A DNA stretch of 28,669 nt from DAOUBF01 sp034432795. GTDB lineage: Bacteria; Chloroflexota; Anaerolineae; DSLN01. The position numbers and the translations under genes were made by a program. The notes beneath the pieces were generated by a model, which had not been told where the DNA came from, did not search any database, and saw only the letters and a program-made list of their open reading frames with translations. The stretch is from assembly GCA_034432795.1 (NCBI GenBank), contig DAOUBF010000071.1:1-28669 (forward strand), in the 5' to 3' direction. Below are positions 14,821 to 22,200 of the stretch, in pieces. Each line of letters starts with the position of its first letter. Position 1 is the stretch's first letter.

Positions 14821-16194
14821 ATGCCGCCAACGCGTGTGCTGATCATGGGGGCTGCCGGGCGCGATTTCCACAACTTCAACGTGTACTTTCGCGGCAACCG
14901 GCGCTACAAAGTCGTGGCCTTCACCGCCACGCAAATCCCCAATATTGAGGGCCGGGTCTACCCGGCGGAACTGGCCGGGGAAGGCTACCCCAGCGGCATC
15001 CCCATCTACCCCGAAGACGAACTGGTGCACCTGATCAAGGAACTGGAGGTGGACCAGGTGGTCTTCGCCTATAGCGACGTCTCGCACGAGTACGTTATGC
15101 ACAAGGCCTCTATCGCGCTGGCCGCCGGCGCTGATTTCCGCCTGATGGGCATACGCGCCACGCAGTTGAAGTCCGCCAAGCCGGTCGTCTCTATTGGCGC
15201 GGTGCGCACCGGCGCGGGCAAGAGCCAGACCACGCGCCGCGTCACCCAGGTGCTGCGCGACCTGGGCTATCGCGTCGTCGTCGTGCGCCACCCCATGCCC
15301 TACGGCGACCTGCGGCGGCAGGTGGTCCAGCGCTTCGCCTCCTATGAGGACCTGGACCTGCACCATTGCACCATTGAGGAGCGCGAGGAGTATGAGCCTC
15401 ACCTGGCGCGGGGCGTAGTCGTGTATGCGGGCATAGACTATGAGAAGATTCTGCGCCAGGCGGAGGCCGAGGCAGACATCGTGGTTTGGGACGGCGGCAA
15501 CAACGACCTGCCTTTCTTCAAGTCGGACCTGCACATTGTCGTGGCCGACCCCCACCGCGCCGGGCACGAGTTGAGCTACCATCCCGGCGAGGCCAATCTG
15601 CGCCTGGCCGATGTGGTGGTGATCAACAAGGTGGATACGGCGGACCTGGCGCCGATTGCGCGGGTGCGCGAAAACATCACCCAGGCCAACCCGCGTGCGC
15701 TGATCGTGGAAGCGGCCTCCCCCATTTTCGTAGAGGACCCGATGGCGATTCGCGGCAAGGCGGTGCTGGTGGTGGAGGATGGGCCTACCCTGACGCACGG
15801 CGAGATGGCCTATGGCGCGGGCATCGTGGCCGCCCGACGCTACGGTGCAGCGGAGATCGTGGACCCACGCCCGTATGCTGTCGGCTCTATTGTGGAGACT
15901 TACCGGAAGTATCCGCACATTGGGCCGCTTCTGCCAGCCATGGGCTATGGCCCGGAGCAGATACGCGAACTGGGGGAGACGATCAACAACACGCCAACCG
16001 ATTTGGTGATCGTGGCCACGCCGATTGACCTGCGACGCGTGGTGCAGATCAACCGCCCCTCACAGCGAGTGCGCTACGAGCTTCAGGAGATCGGCCAGCC
16101 CACGCTCATGGACATTTTGCGTGAGCGCTTCGGCGAGCGTGAGGCTATGGGCGAAAGAAGGCGAGCGACGGTGGGAAGAAGCTCAGCGCCCTGA
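14821..16194 (+). CDS. Cyclic 2,3-diphosphoglycerate synthetase-type P-loop NTPase
   Basis: A 457-residue protein of the family (COG2403 type) that includes the archaeal cyclic-2,3-diphosphoglycerate synthetase. The N-terminal 120 residues form a Rossmann-like unit (VLIMGAAGRDFHNFN at 6-20). A P-loop, GAVRTGAGKSQ (126-136), follows, then DIVVWDGGNNDLPFF and a G4-like VVINKVDTAD. The C-terminal third is an extra nucleotide-binding-like domain (TDLVIVATPIDL). A strong AAGGAGG precedes the ATG. Many bacteria carry such genes without known cyclic DPG, so the real product is uncertain. It follows tatC by 15 bp and is likely in the same transcript. Confidence 0.85.
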   Translation: MPPTRVLIMGAAGRDFHNFNVYFRGNRRYKVVAFTATQIPNIEGRVYPAELAGEGYPSGIPIYPEDELVHLIKELEVDQVVFAYSDVSHEYVMHKASIALAAGADFRLMGIRATQLKSAKPVVSIGAVRTGAGKSQTTRRVTQVLRDLGYRVVVVRHPMPYGDLRRQVVQRFASYEDLDLHHCTIEEREEYEPHLARGVVVYAGIDYEKILRQAEAEADIVVWDGGNNDLPFFKSDLHIVVADPHRAGHELSYHPGEANLRLADVVVINKVDTADLAPIARVRENITQANPRALIVEAASPIFVEDPMAIRGKAVLVVEDGPTLTHGEMAYGAGIVAARRYGAAEIVDPRPYAVGSIVETYRKYPHIGPLLPAMGYGPEQIRELGETINNTPTDLVIVATPIDLRRVVQINRPSQRVRYELQEIGQPTLMDILRERFGEREAMGERRRATVGRSSAP

Positions 16195-16225
16195 GACGGC
16201 GCAGGTAATCACACACGGGGAAGTC

Positions 16226-16253
16226 GTAGGGGGAGGGCGTGCCCTGCCCCTAC
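16226..16253 (+). terminator. Hairpin after the cDPG-synthetase-like gene
   Basis: GTAGGGG...CCCCTAC, 12 of 13 positions paired around a GT loop, 32 bp after the stop. There is no T-run. It is either a transcript end or a dispersed palindrome. Confidence 0.5.
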
Positions 16254-16314
16254 GGCCCACGACCCCTTATCCTCCTCGCACCCGCTCCAGTGCCCCATTA
16301 GTACCTTCGTTTTA

Positions 16315-16343
16315 TTGACCTGCTGCCTGATTGCGGCTAATGT
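16315..16343 (+). promoter_or_regulatory. Candidate promoter for the response regulator/kinase pair
   Basis: TTGACC at 16315-16320 (5 of 6), 17 bp, then TAATGT (3 of 6), in an AT-rich island. It would give a leader of about 300 nt carrying the repeats. Weak -10, so tentative. Confidence 0.35.
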
Positions 16344-16427
16344 TTATCAGTGATGCTAACTTTTATTTATTGTGCCCATGATGTTGTCTGCCATCTGGCC
16401 GGAAGCACAGGCACGGCCATGGCATCG

Positions 16428-16535
16428 GTAGCAGTGCACCGCGCCCACGGCGAAGCGATGACCGCTGATCCTGTAGGGCGGCTTTCCATAGCCGCCGAGT
16501 AGCAGTGCACCGCGCCCATGGGGAAGCGATGACCG
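16428..16535. repeat. Pair of 37-bp direct repeats, 71-bp offset
   Basis: The stretch beginning GTAGCAGTGCACCGCGCCCA occurs at 16428-16464 and 16499-16535, matching at 35 of 37 positions. The 34 bp between them contain the 24-nt palindrome at 16473-16496, as if that element had been inserted with duplication of its flank, or as if a 71-bp unit had duplicated. Confidence 0.8.
16473..16496. repeat. 24-nt dispersed palindrome, copy 1
   Basis: GTAGGGCGGC-TTTCCATA-GCCGCC folds as GGCGGCT / AGCCGCC. A second copy is at 26497-26520. Confidence 0.7.
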
Positions 16536-16580
16536 GACTGTGAGTTGCTGGAGTTCCCATCAGCAACCACCGGGCTAATC

Positions 16581-16611
16581 CGCCAGCACCTTTCCTTAGT
16601 AAGGTGTGGCG
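16581..16611 (+). terminator. Strong hairpin upstream of the response regulator
   Basis: CGCCA-G-CACCTT pairs with AAGGTG-TGGCG, 11 bp with one bulged G, and loop TCCTTAGT, followed by GGGTCTTAT. It lies 42 bp before the ATG, so it could act as an attenuator or as the end of an upstream small transcript. Confidence 0.5.
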
Positions 16612-16653
16612 GGGTCTTATACCGAGATATTTTCATAGAAAGCGAAGGCGCCT

Positions 16654-17361
16654 ATGAGCGACATCCTGGTTGTGGACGACGATGAGATCGTGGCACGCAC
16701 GATTGAGCGCAGTCTGCGCCACCCCGACTTCCATGTGACCGTAGCGCACAGCGGTGTAGAGGCCCTGCAACTGGCCCGCCGCCAGCCCCCCGACCTGATG
16801 ATCCTGGACGTGCTCATGCCTGGCATGGATGGCTACGAGGTCTGCCGCCAGGTGCGGGCCGACCCGCTGCTCCACCAGCTCCCCATCCTGTTCCTCACCG
16901 CCCGCGCCAAGGAGGAGGACCGCATTGAGGGCTTCCGCGCCGGCGCCGATGATTATCTGCCTAAGCCCTTCAACGTGGAAGAACTCGTTATGCGGGTGAA
17001 GGCCATCCTGCGGCGCGCCGCCCCTCAACCGCCGCGCCAGCGGCCTCGTCAACTGCGCGTGGGCAACCTGGTGCTGGACTGCAATACCTTTGAGGTCTGC
17101 GTCAATGGGCGCAGGATCGCCCTCACCCCGGTCCAGTTTGACCTGCTCTACCATCTGATGAGCCACGCCGGCCAGGCGCTCTCGGCCCAGCAACTGCTCC
17201 AGGAGGTGTGGGACTACCCTTACGATGCCGGCAGCCCGGACCTGGTGCGTGTGCATATCAAGAACCTGCGCGAGAAGCTGGAGCCGAATCCAGCGGAGCC
17301 GATTTATCTTCGCACCATCCAGGGACACGGCTATATGATCACAGCGCCTGGCAGCCAGTAG
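16654..17361 (+). CDS. OmpR/PhoB-family response regulator
   Basis: A 235-residue regulator. Receiver at 1-120 with acidic D8-D10, phosphoacceptor D52 (in LDVLMPGMDG), T82 and K104. Winged-helix DNA-binding domain at about 133-230, with LTPVQFDLLYHLM, the DNA-recognition region VRVHIKNLREKL and the wing YLRTIQGHGYMI. It is followed by a REC-containing histidine kinase on the same strand (111-bp gap with a hairpin), its probable partner. GAAGG lies upstream of the ATG. Target genes are unknown; the flagellar operon downstream is a possible but unproven one. Confidence 0.95.
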   Translation: MSDILVVDDDEIVARTIERSLRHPDFHVTVAHSGVEALQLARRQPPDLMILDVLMPGMDGYEVCRQVRADPLLHQLPILFLTARAKEEDRIEGFRAGADDYLPKPFNVEELVMRVKAILRRAAPQPPRQRPRQLRVGNLVLDCNTFEVCVNGRRIALTPVQFDLLYHLMSHAGQALSAQQLLQEVWDYPYDAGSPDLVRVHIKNLREKLEPNPAEPIYLRTIQGHGYMITAPGSQ

Positions 17362-17382
17362 GGACACGGCCTGCCGTGTCCC
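17361..17382 (+). terminator. Hairpin beginning in the response regulator stop codon
   Basis: GGGACACGGC-CT-GCCGTGTCCC: a perfect 10-base inverted repeat, starting at the last base of the TAG. No T-tract follows. It may separate or stabilise the regulator and kinase messages. Confidence 0.6.
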
Positions 17383-17472
17383 ACCTATGGACGATGGACG
17401 ACCGATCACAGACTGCCGTCTGTCGCCCGTCGTCAGTGAGCCAGGCGAACAGCGGTTGCCAGCCACAAGCAT

Positions 17473-19515
17473 ATGGCGCGCCCGCCATGTATTCTGATCG
17501 TTGACGACGACAACGATTTTGTCGTCATGGCCAGCCAGTTGCTGGGCTATGCTGGCTATCGGACGTTGACGGCCACCTCTGGCGACGCTGCCTTAGACCT
17601 GCTGCACCAGCTCTCCAACGATGCGCCGGAGGACGGAGTTGACCTGGTCCTGCTGGATGTCATGTTGCCGGGCATAAATGGCGTGGAGGTCTGCCGTCGC
17701 CTGCGCCAGGACCCCGCCCTGCGCCACATCCCCATTATCCTGGTCACAGCCCTGGATACCACCGATCAGGTGATCACGGGCCTGGACGCAGGCGCGGATG
17801 ATTACATCACCAAGCCATTTGAGCCACCGGTCTTGTTGGCCCGCATTCGCGCCCAACTCCGATTGCGCAGCATGGAGCGCGAATTGGAGCAGCGCAACCG
17901 CGACCTGGCGGCACTGAATGCGATCACGGCTGCCGTCACCGCTTCGCTGGAGCTTGACGAGATCCTCACCGCCACTATGCAGGGCATCCGCAGCGTATTG
18001 GACGTGGAAGGGGGCATCCTGCTGCTCCTGGACGAGGAGCGGGGCACGCTCATGTTCAAACAGGCATTCAACCACAGCCAGGATTGGATCGTGGAGCGCG
18101 GCGCGGAGTGCAGGCAGGGGCTTATCGCTGCCTGCCTTCGGGAGCGCGCCTCCCTGGTGGTGAACGACGTGAGCAGCGACCCGCGCTTTGACCCAGAGCA
18201 GGACACCTTGGGCGAGGGAAGCCAGGCTACCCGCTCGCTGGCCTGTGCCCCTCTGCTGGTCAAAGGCCGCCCGTTGGGTGCCATTGCCCTGGTGAATAAA
18301 ATCGGTGGCCCCTTTACCAGGCGAGACGTGCATCTGCTGGAATCCATCGTCGCTTCTGTGGCCGTCGCCATTGAAAACTCGCGCCTGTTCCATAACCTGA
18401 CCGCCGCTTACGCCGACCTGGAAACGCATCGCTGGCAATTGCTGCAAAGCCACAACACGCTCCAGGCGTTGTTTGACGGCATCACCGATGGCCTGTACAT
18501 CGTAGATGCCACACTTAATCTGGTGGCGGTCAACCAGGCGCGGGCGACGCGGGTGAACGCTCAGCCAGAGGCACTCATAGGCCGCCCCTGTTACCAGGTC
18601 CTGCACAGGCGGGAAGGCCCTTGCCCCGGCTGCCTGGTGGGCGAGGTGTTTCGCCAGCCGCCGGGGAAGAAACCCCAACCCCGGCAGCGCATCCATCGGC
18701 AATACGGCCCGGACGGCGAACAGACGGAGTGGGAGATGAGCGTCTATCCCATCAGCGATGTTACCCAGAGGCCGGTCCAGGCGATCGTGCTGGAACGCGA
18801 TGTGACCGAGACGCGCCGACTGGAGGCCTCGCTGGCCCAATCAGAAAAGCTGGCGGCCATCGGCCAGCTTGCCGCCGGCGTTGCCCATGAGATCAACAAC
18901 CCCCTCACCGCCATCATCGCCAACGCCCAACTGCTGCGGCGCGAGATCCCCGCCGATGACCCGCGCTACGAATCGGTGGACCTGATTGTGCGCGCCAGCG
19001 AACGCGCCCATAAGGTCATTCGCGGTCTGCTGGACTTCGCCCGCCAGGAGCGGCTGGAATTTCAACTCATAGACATCAATGCCTCCCTCTCCACCTCGTT
19101 GGAGTTGGTGCAGCACCAATTCCGGCAACATAACATCGCCCTGGAGGCCCAACTCACCCCTGGCCTGCCCCAGGTGTACGCCAGCCAGGACCACCTGCAG
19201 GGGGTATGGCTCAACCTGTTGCTCAACGCCCGCGATGCGCTGATGGGCCGGGCCAACCCCAGGGTGCGCGTGCACACGGGCTGGGAGAACAGCCACATCA
19301 CGGTAACCATCAGCGACAACGGGCCGGGCATCCCCCCGGCGCAGCTTAAGCGTGTGCTGGAGCCTTTCTTCACCACCAAAGCCCCCGGCCAGGGCACGGG
19401 CCTGGGCCTGTCTACCTGCTACCGCATCATCAAGCAGCACGGCGGCGACCTGCGCATTGAGAGCCAGGTGGAGCAAGGGACGACCGTTGTGGTGACACTG
19501 CCGGTGGCTGAATAA
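17473..19515 (+). CDS. Cytoplasmic REC-GAF-PAS histidine kinase
   Basis: A 680-residue soluble kinase. In order: receiver (6-125; D62 phosphoacceptor in LLDVMLPGING, K114), coiled coil (about 130-150), GAF domain (about 150-305), a second coiled coil, PAS (about 325-445), HisKA with H472 in GVAHEINNPLTA, N-box LNLLLNARDAL (580-590), G1 DNGPGIP (615-621), G2 GTGLGLS (641-647). The HEINNP H-box marks the NtrB/ZraS-like class. The PAS contains C373, C384 and C387 (RPCYQVLHRREGPCPGC), an arrangement that could bind metal or sense redox state. An N-terminal receiver means it can itself be controlled by a kinase. It has no transmembrane helix and no clear ribosome site. It is the probable partner of the preceding regulator. 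Confidence 0.93.
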   Translation: MARPPCILIVDDDNDFVVMASQLLGYAGYRTLTATSGDAALDLLHQLSNDAPEDGVDLVLLDVMLPGINGVEVCRRLRQDPALRHIPIILVTALDTTDQVITGLDAGADDYITKPFEPPVLLARIRAQLRLRSMERELEQRNRDLAALNAITAAVTASLELDEILTATMQGIRSVLDVEGGILLLLDEERGTLMFKQAFNHSQDWIVERGAECRQGLIAACLRERASLVVNDVSSDPRFDPEQDTLGEGSQATRSLACAPLLVKGRPLGAIALVNKIGGPFTRRDVHLLESIVASVAVAIENSRLFHNLTAAYADLETHRWQLLQSHNTLQALFDGITDGLYIVDATLNLVAVNQARATRVNAQPEALIGRPCYQVLHRREGPCPGCLVGEVFRQPPGKKPQPRQRIHRQYGPDGEQTEWEMSVYPISDVTQRPVQAIVLERDVTETRRLEASLAQSEKLAAIGQLAAGVAHEINNPLTAIIANAQLLRREIPADDPRYESVDLIVRASERAHKVIRGLLDFARQERLEFQLIDINASLSTSLELVQHQFRQHNIALEAQLTPGLPQVYASQDHLQGVWLNLLLNARDALMGRANPRVRVHTGWENSHITVTISDNGPGIPPAQLKRVLEPFFTTKAPGQGTGLGLSTCYRIIKQHGGDLRIESQVEQGTTVVVTLPVAE

Positions 19516-19530
19516 GCGTTACACGCTCCT

Positions 19531-19635
19531 GTTTCCTCCCCCTGGATGGGGGAGGGTCAGGGAGGGGGTGACATTGCCCCCACCCCTCCCCCACAGAGGG
19601 GGGAGGGGGCAGTTTCCCTCCCCCTGGATGGGGGG
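19531..19635. repeat. Cluster of C-run/G-run palindromic repeats
   Basis: Two near-identical copies of TCCCCCTGGATGGGGG (at 19537-19552 and 19619-19634) flank a 10-bp perfect stem CCCCTCCCCC / GGGGGAGGGG (19583-19592 with 19599-19608). Same family as 6434-6474 and the insertions in fliO. It lies between the kinase and the flagellar operon and may serve as transcript boundary. Confidence 0.75.
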
Positions 19636-19709
19636 CTGTCCTTCGTCTTCCGTCCTTCGTCCTCCGTCATCTTTTACGCCGCCTTAACGCCCCCTTCACG
19701 CCGCCTTTA

Positions 19710-19738
19710 CTGACAGCCCTCCCCCCTCATGCTATCAT
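19710..19738 (+). promoter_or_regulatory. Promoter of the flagellar operon, apparently leaderless
   Basis: -35 CTGACA (5 of 6), 17-bp spacer ending in TGC, -10 TATCAT (5 of 6) ending 7 bases before the flbD ATG. Transcription should begin at or near the start codon, and no ribosome site is visible. This is a housekeeping-type promoter, not a sigma-28 or sigma-54 one. Confidence 0.75.
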
Positions 19739-19745
19739 CCAGGCG

Positions 19746-20012
19746 ATGATCAAGCTCACCCGTCTCAACGGCAGCGAACTTTGGGTCAACGCCGACCTGA
19801 TTGAATTTCTGGAAGCGACGCCGGATACGGTGATCTCGCTGGTGGACGGCAAGAAGATCGTCGTGGCCGACCCGCCGGAGCGCGTCGTCGCCGCCATCAT
19901 TGCTTACTGGCGCCAAATCAACGCCGTTCCCCGCCGCTTCACCTATGCCGAGAGGGGGCACGGGGAGCCCAATGCATCGGGGCAAAGCAAACCCGCGCCG
20001 CAGGAGGGCTGA
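19746..20012 (+). CDS. flbD: Flagellar protein FlbD
   Basis: An 88-residue FlbD-family protein: opening MIKLTRLNGSELWVNADLIEFLEATPDTVISLVDGKK is characteristic almost word for word. In other bacteria, flbD sits next to motA/motB; its biochemical role is still poorly defined. It is the first gene of the flagellar operon here, and motA begins 3 bp after its stop. The C-terminal 20 residues are polar and variable. The start sits 7 bp after the -10, so it is read from a leaderless message. Confidence 0.93.
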   Translation: MIKLTRLNGSELWVNADLIEFLEATPDTVISLVDGKKIVVADPPERVVAAIIAYWRQINAVPRRFTYAERGHGEPNASGQSKPAPQEG

Positions 20013-20015
20013 GCA

Positions 20016-20804
20016 GTGGAACTCTCCACGCTGATCGGCCTGCTCGCCGGGTTCGGCGCCCTCATGGCCGCTGTCTTCATGGAGGGCGGCACCCCGGCGG
20101 AGTTGGTGGGGCCCTCGGCGGCACTGATCGTGTTTGGCGGTACCATTGGGGCGGCGCTGATCAGCTTCCCGCTCAAGCGCGTCATGGCCGTCCCCAAACT
20201 CATCGCCAATAGCTTCAAGGCGTACAAGTCGGAGAACACCGCCACCATTGACCTGCTCGTCACCCTGGCGGATAAGGCCCGCCGTGAGGGCCTGCTCTCC
20301 CTGGAAGAGGACACCAAGAACATTCAGGACGACTTCCTCCGTCGCGGACTGACGCTCGTCGTGGATGGCGTGGACCCGGCGCAGGTGCGCAGTATTCTAG
20401 AGACGGAAACGGAGTTGATGGCCCAGCGCCATGAGCAGGGCGCGGCCGTGCTTCAGGCCATGGGCGGCTATGCCCCCACCATGGGCATCATCGGCACCGT
20501 CATGGGCCTGGTCAACGTCCTCAGCCGCCTGTCCGAGCCGGAGCATCTGGGCGAATCCATCGCGGTGGCTTTCCTGGCCACCTTCTACGGCATCCTCAGC
20601 GCCAACCTGCTCTGGCTGCCCATCGCCGGCAAGCTGCGCGCCAAGAGCCGTGAGGAGGTGGAGAGCCGCCAACTGATGATTGAAGGCATCCTGGCCCTGC
20701 AGGCGGGCGAGAACCCGCGCATTGTACGCGAAAAACTCAGCGCCTTCCTGGCGCCGAAGGAACGGGCGAAGGCAGAAGGCAGCACCAAGGAGGCCAAACC
20801 ATGA
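20016..20804 (+). CDS. motA: Flagellar motor stator protein MotA
   Basis: A 262-residue MotA with four hydrophobic segments (about 1-22, 33-52, 150-170, 182-205) and the cytoplasmic loop between segments 2 and 3 that contacts FliG. Family wording: GPSAALIVFGGTIGAALISFP, LQAMGGYAPTMGIIGTVMGLV and AVAFLATFYGILSANLLWLPIAGKL. Five MotA and two MotB subunits form the ion-driven stator. GTG start, with AGGAGG 8 bases upstream. It overlaps motB by 4 bp (ATGA). Confidence 0.96.
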   Translation: MELSTLIGLLAGFGALMAAVFMEGGTPAELVGPSAALIVFGGTIGAALISFPLKRVMAVPKLIANSFKAYKSENTATIDLLVTLADKARREGLLSLEEDTKNIQDDFLRRGLTLVVDGVDPAQVRSILETETELMAQRHEQGAAVLQAMGGYAPTMGIIGTVMGLVNVLSRLSEPEHLGESIAVAFLATFYGILSANLLWLPIAGKLRAKSREEVESRQLMIEGILALQAGENPRIVREKLSAFLAPKERAKAEGSTKEAKP

Positions 20805-21613
20805 GCGGCGGTGGACACAGTGGTGCCAGCGAGGAACGCTGGTTGCTCACCTACGCCGATATGATCACACTGCTGATGGTCTTCTTCATCGTACTATATT
20901 CTATGGCCCAGATTGACGTGAAGAAGTACCAGAAGGTGGCCGCGTCGCTGCACCGCGCCTTCGGCGTGGGCGATGGCAGCATCTTCTCTCTGGGCATCGG
21001 TCGCGGCGGAGGCGAAGGCGAATCTGAACCCGCCCCGATTGCCTTTGACGACCTGCCCCCGCGCCAGCGCGACTATCTGGACATCAGCACTGAACTCGCC
21101 AGCCAGGTGGCCGCCGCCGGTTTCGGCGCCGACGTCAGCGTCACCACCAACATTGAGGGCATCCTGATCAGCCTGAGCGAATCGCTGTTGTTCGCCCCCG
21201 GCAGCACGGTGCTCCAGCCTAAGGCGCAGGAGACGTTGGACCGCATTGCCACCGTCCTGCGCCCTCTGCCTAACGCCATCCGCGTGGTGGCGCACACGGA
21301 TGACGTGCCTACGGACAATCCCTTCTACCCGACCAACTGGGAGCTGTCTGTGGCGCGGGCGGTGGTCATCGTGCGCTATCTCAGCGAAGAGGGAGGGATC
21401 GCTCCAGAGCGGCTGATGGCGGCGGGCCAGGCTCAATACCATCCGCTCTACCCCAACGACACCCGTGAGCACCGTGCCCGCAACCGCCGCGCCGAGATCG
21501 TGGTGATCTATCCCATTGAGGAGGAGAGCTTGCAGCCCAATTTCCTGCCCGACCTGAGCCAGGGACTGTTCGCCCCCACACCATCCCCGGCGGAGGGGAC
21601 ACAGGGGTATTAG
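20801..21613 (+). CDS. motB: Flagellar motor stator protein MotB
   Basis: A 270-residue MotB. One transmembrane helix carries the ion-binding D20 in RWLLTYADMITLLMVFFIVLYSMA. A linker follows, then an OmpA-like peptidoglycan-binding domain (about 115-245) with VAHTDDVPT, NWELSVARAVVIVRYL and ARNRRAEIVV. Whether protons or sodium drive it cannot be settled from the helix alone. The peptidoglycan-binding domain implies a cell wall to anchor to. Translationally coupled to motA through ATGA. Confidence 0.96.
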   Translation: MSGGGHSGASEERWLLTYADMITLLMVFFIVLYSMAQIDVKKYQKVAASLHRAFGVGDGSIFSLGIGRGGGEGESEPAPIAFDDLPPRQRDYLDISTELASQVAAAGFGADVSVTTNIEGILISLSESLLFAPGSTVLQPKAQETLDRIATVLRPLPNAIRVVAHTDDVPTDNPFYPTNWELSVARAVVIVRYLSEEGGIAPERLMAAGQAQYHPLYPNDTREHRARNRRAEIVVIYPIEEESLQPNFLPDLSQGLFAPTPSPAEGTQGY

Positions 21614-21622
21614 AGCACGTCT

Positions 21623-22189
21623 ATGCTTCCCTTACTCAAGCGCCTTTCCCGCATCGTGTTGCTCGTTGTCGCCGTCCTGGCTGGCCTGCTGGCCGCTTTT
21701 GGGGTGGCTTCGGCCGCCTACCTGATCCGCTATGGGCAGACCGGCGGCCCGATCCTGATCCAGGTGGATACAGGCACACCCACGCCGCCCGCGCCCACGC
21801 CCAACCCGGAAGCGCCTGCCCTGCCCCTGCCCGGTGAAGGCATCATGTACGATGCCGGCACCAAGATCGTCAACCTGGCCGACCCCGGCGGGCGGCGCTA
21901 CCTGAAAGTCACCATTGTCCTGGAATTTGCGCCGCATGACGTGGCCTATTACAGGCTGGAAGGCGAGGCGCGCACGGCGGCCCAAAACGCCTTCAGCCAG
22001 GAGATGGCCTCCAAGAAGCCGCTGATTGACGATACCCTGACGACGTTGCTCTCGGCCAAGACCTTTGAGGAGGTCTATTCCATTGAAGGCAAGGACGCCC
22101 TCAAGCAGGAGATCATCCGTCAGTTGGCCGAACGCCTGCACGGTTACAAGATCGTCAACGTGTACTTCACGGAGTTTGTGGTTCAGTAG
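21623..22189 (+). CDS. fliL: Flagellar basal-body associated protein FliL
   Basis: A 188-residue single-pass protein: transmembrane helix at about 10-36, a proline/threonine-rich linker (TPTPPAPTPNPEAPALP), and a C-terminal domain with YLKVTIVLEF and the family-defining end GYKIVNVYFTEFVVQ. FliL surrounds the stator and supports torque and motor switching. It lies between motB and fliM with gaps of about 10 bp, in the conserved order. Confidence 0.94.
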   Translation: MLPLLKRLSRIVLLVVAVLAGLLAAFGVASAAYLIRYGQTGGPILIQVDTGTPTPPAPTPNPEAPALPLPGEGIMYDAGTKIVNLADPGGRRYLKVTIVLEFAPHDVAYYRLEGEARTAAQNAFSQEMASKKPLIDDTLTTLLSAKTFEEVYSIEGKDALKQEIIRQLAERLHGYKIVNVYFTEFVVQ

Positions 22190-22200
22190 TCAGGTCGGCC

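Larger units (their letters stand above)
16195..16653. other. 459-bp gene-free region with repeats and hairpins
   Basis: No supported gene. In order: a near-perfect hairpin at 16226-16253, an AT-rich patch (about 16306-16377) with a possible promoter, two 37-bp direct repeats (16428-16464 and 16499-16535), a 24-nt dispersed palindrome between them (16473-16496), a 7-bp hairpin GTTGCTG / CAGCAAC (16544-16567) and a strong bulged hairpin at 16581-16611. Much of this would be in the leader of the downstream response regulator if transcription starts near 16350. Confidence 0.6.

Noticed and set aside
16428..16535. Phage or integron attachment sites
   Set aside because: No integrase, tRNA gene or bounded island nearby; the repeats are only 71 bp apart.
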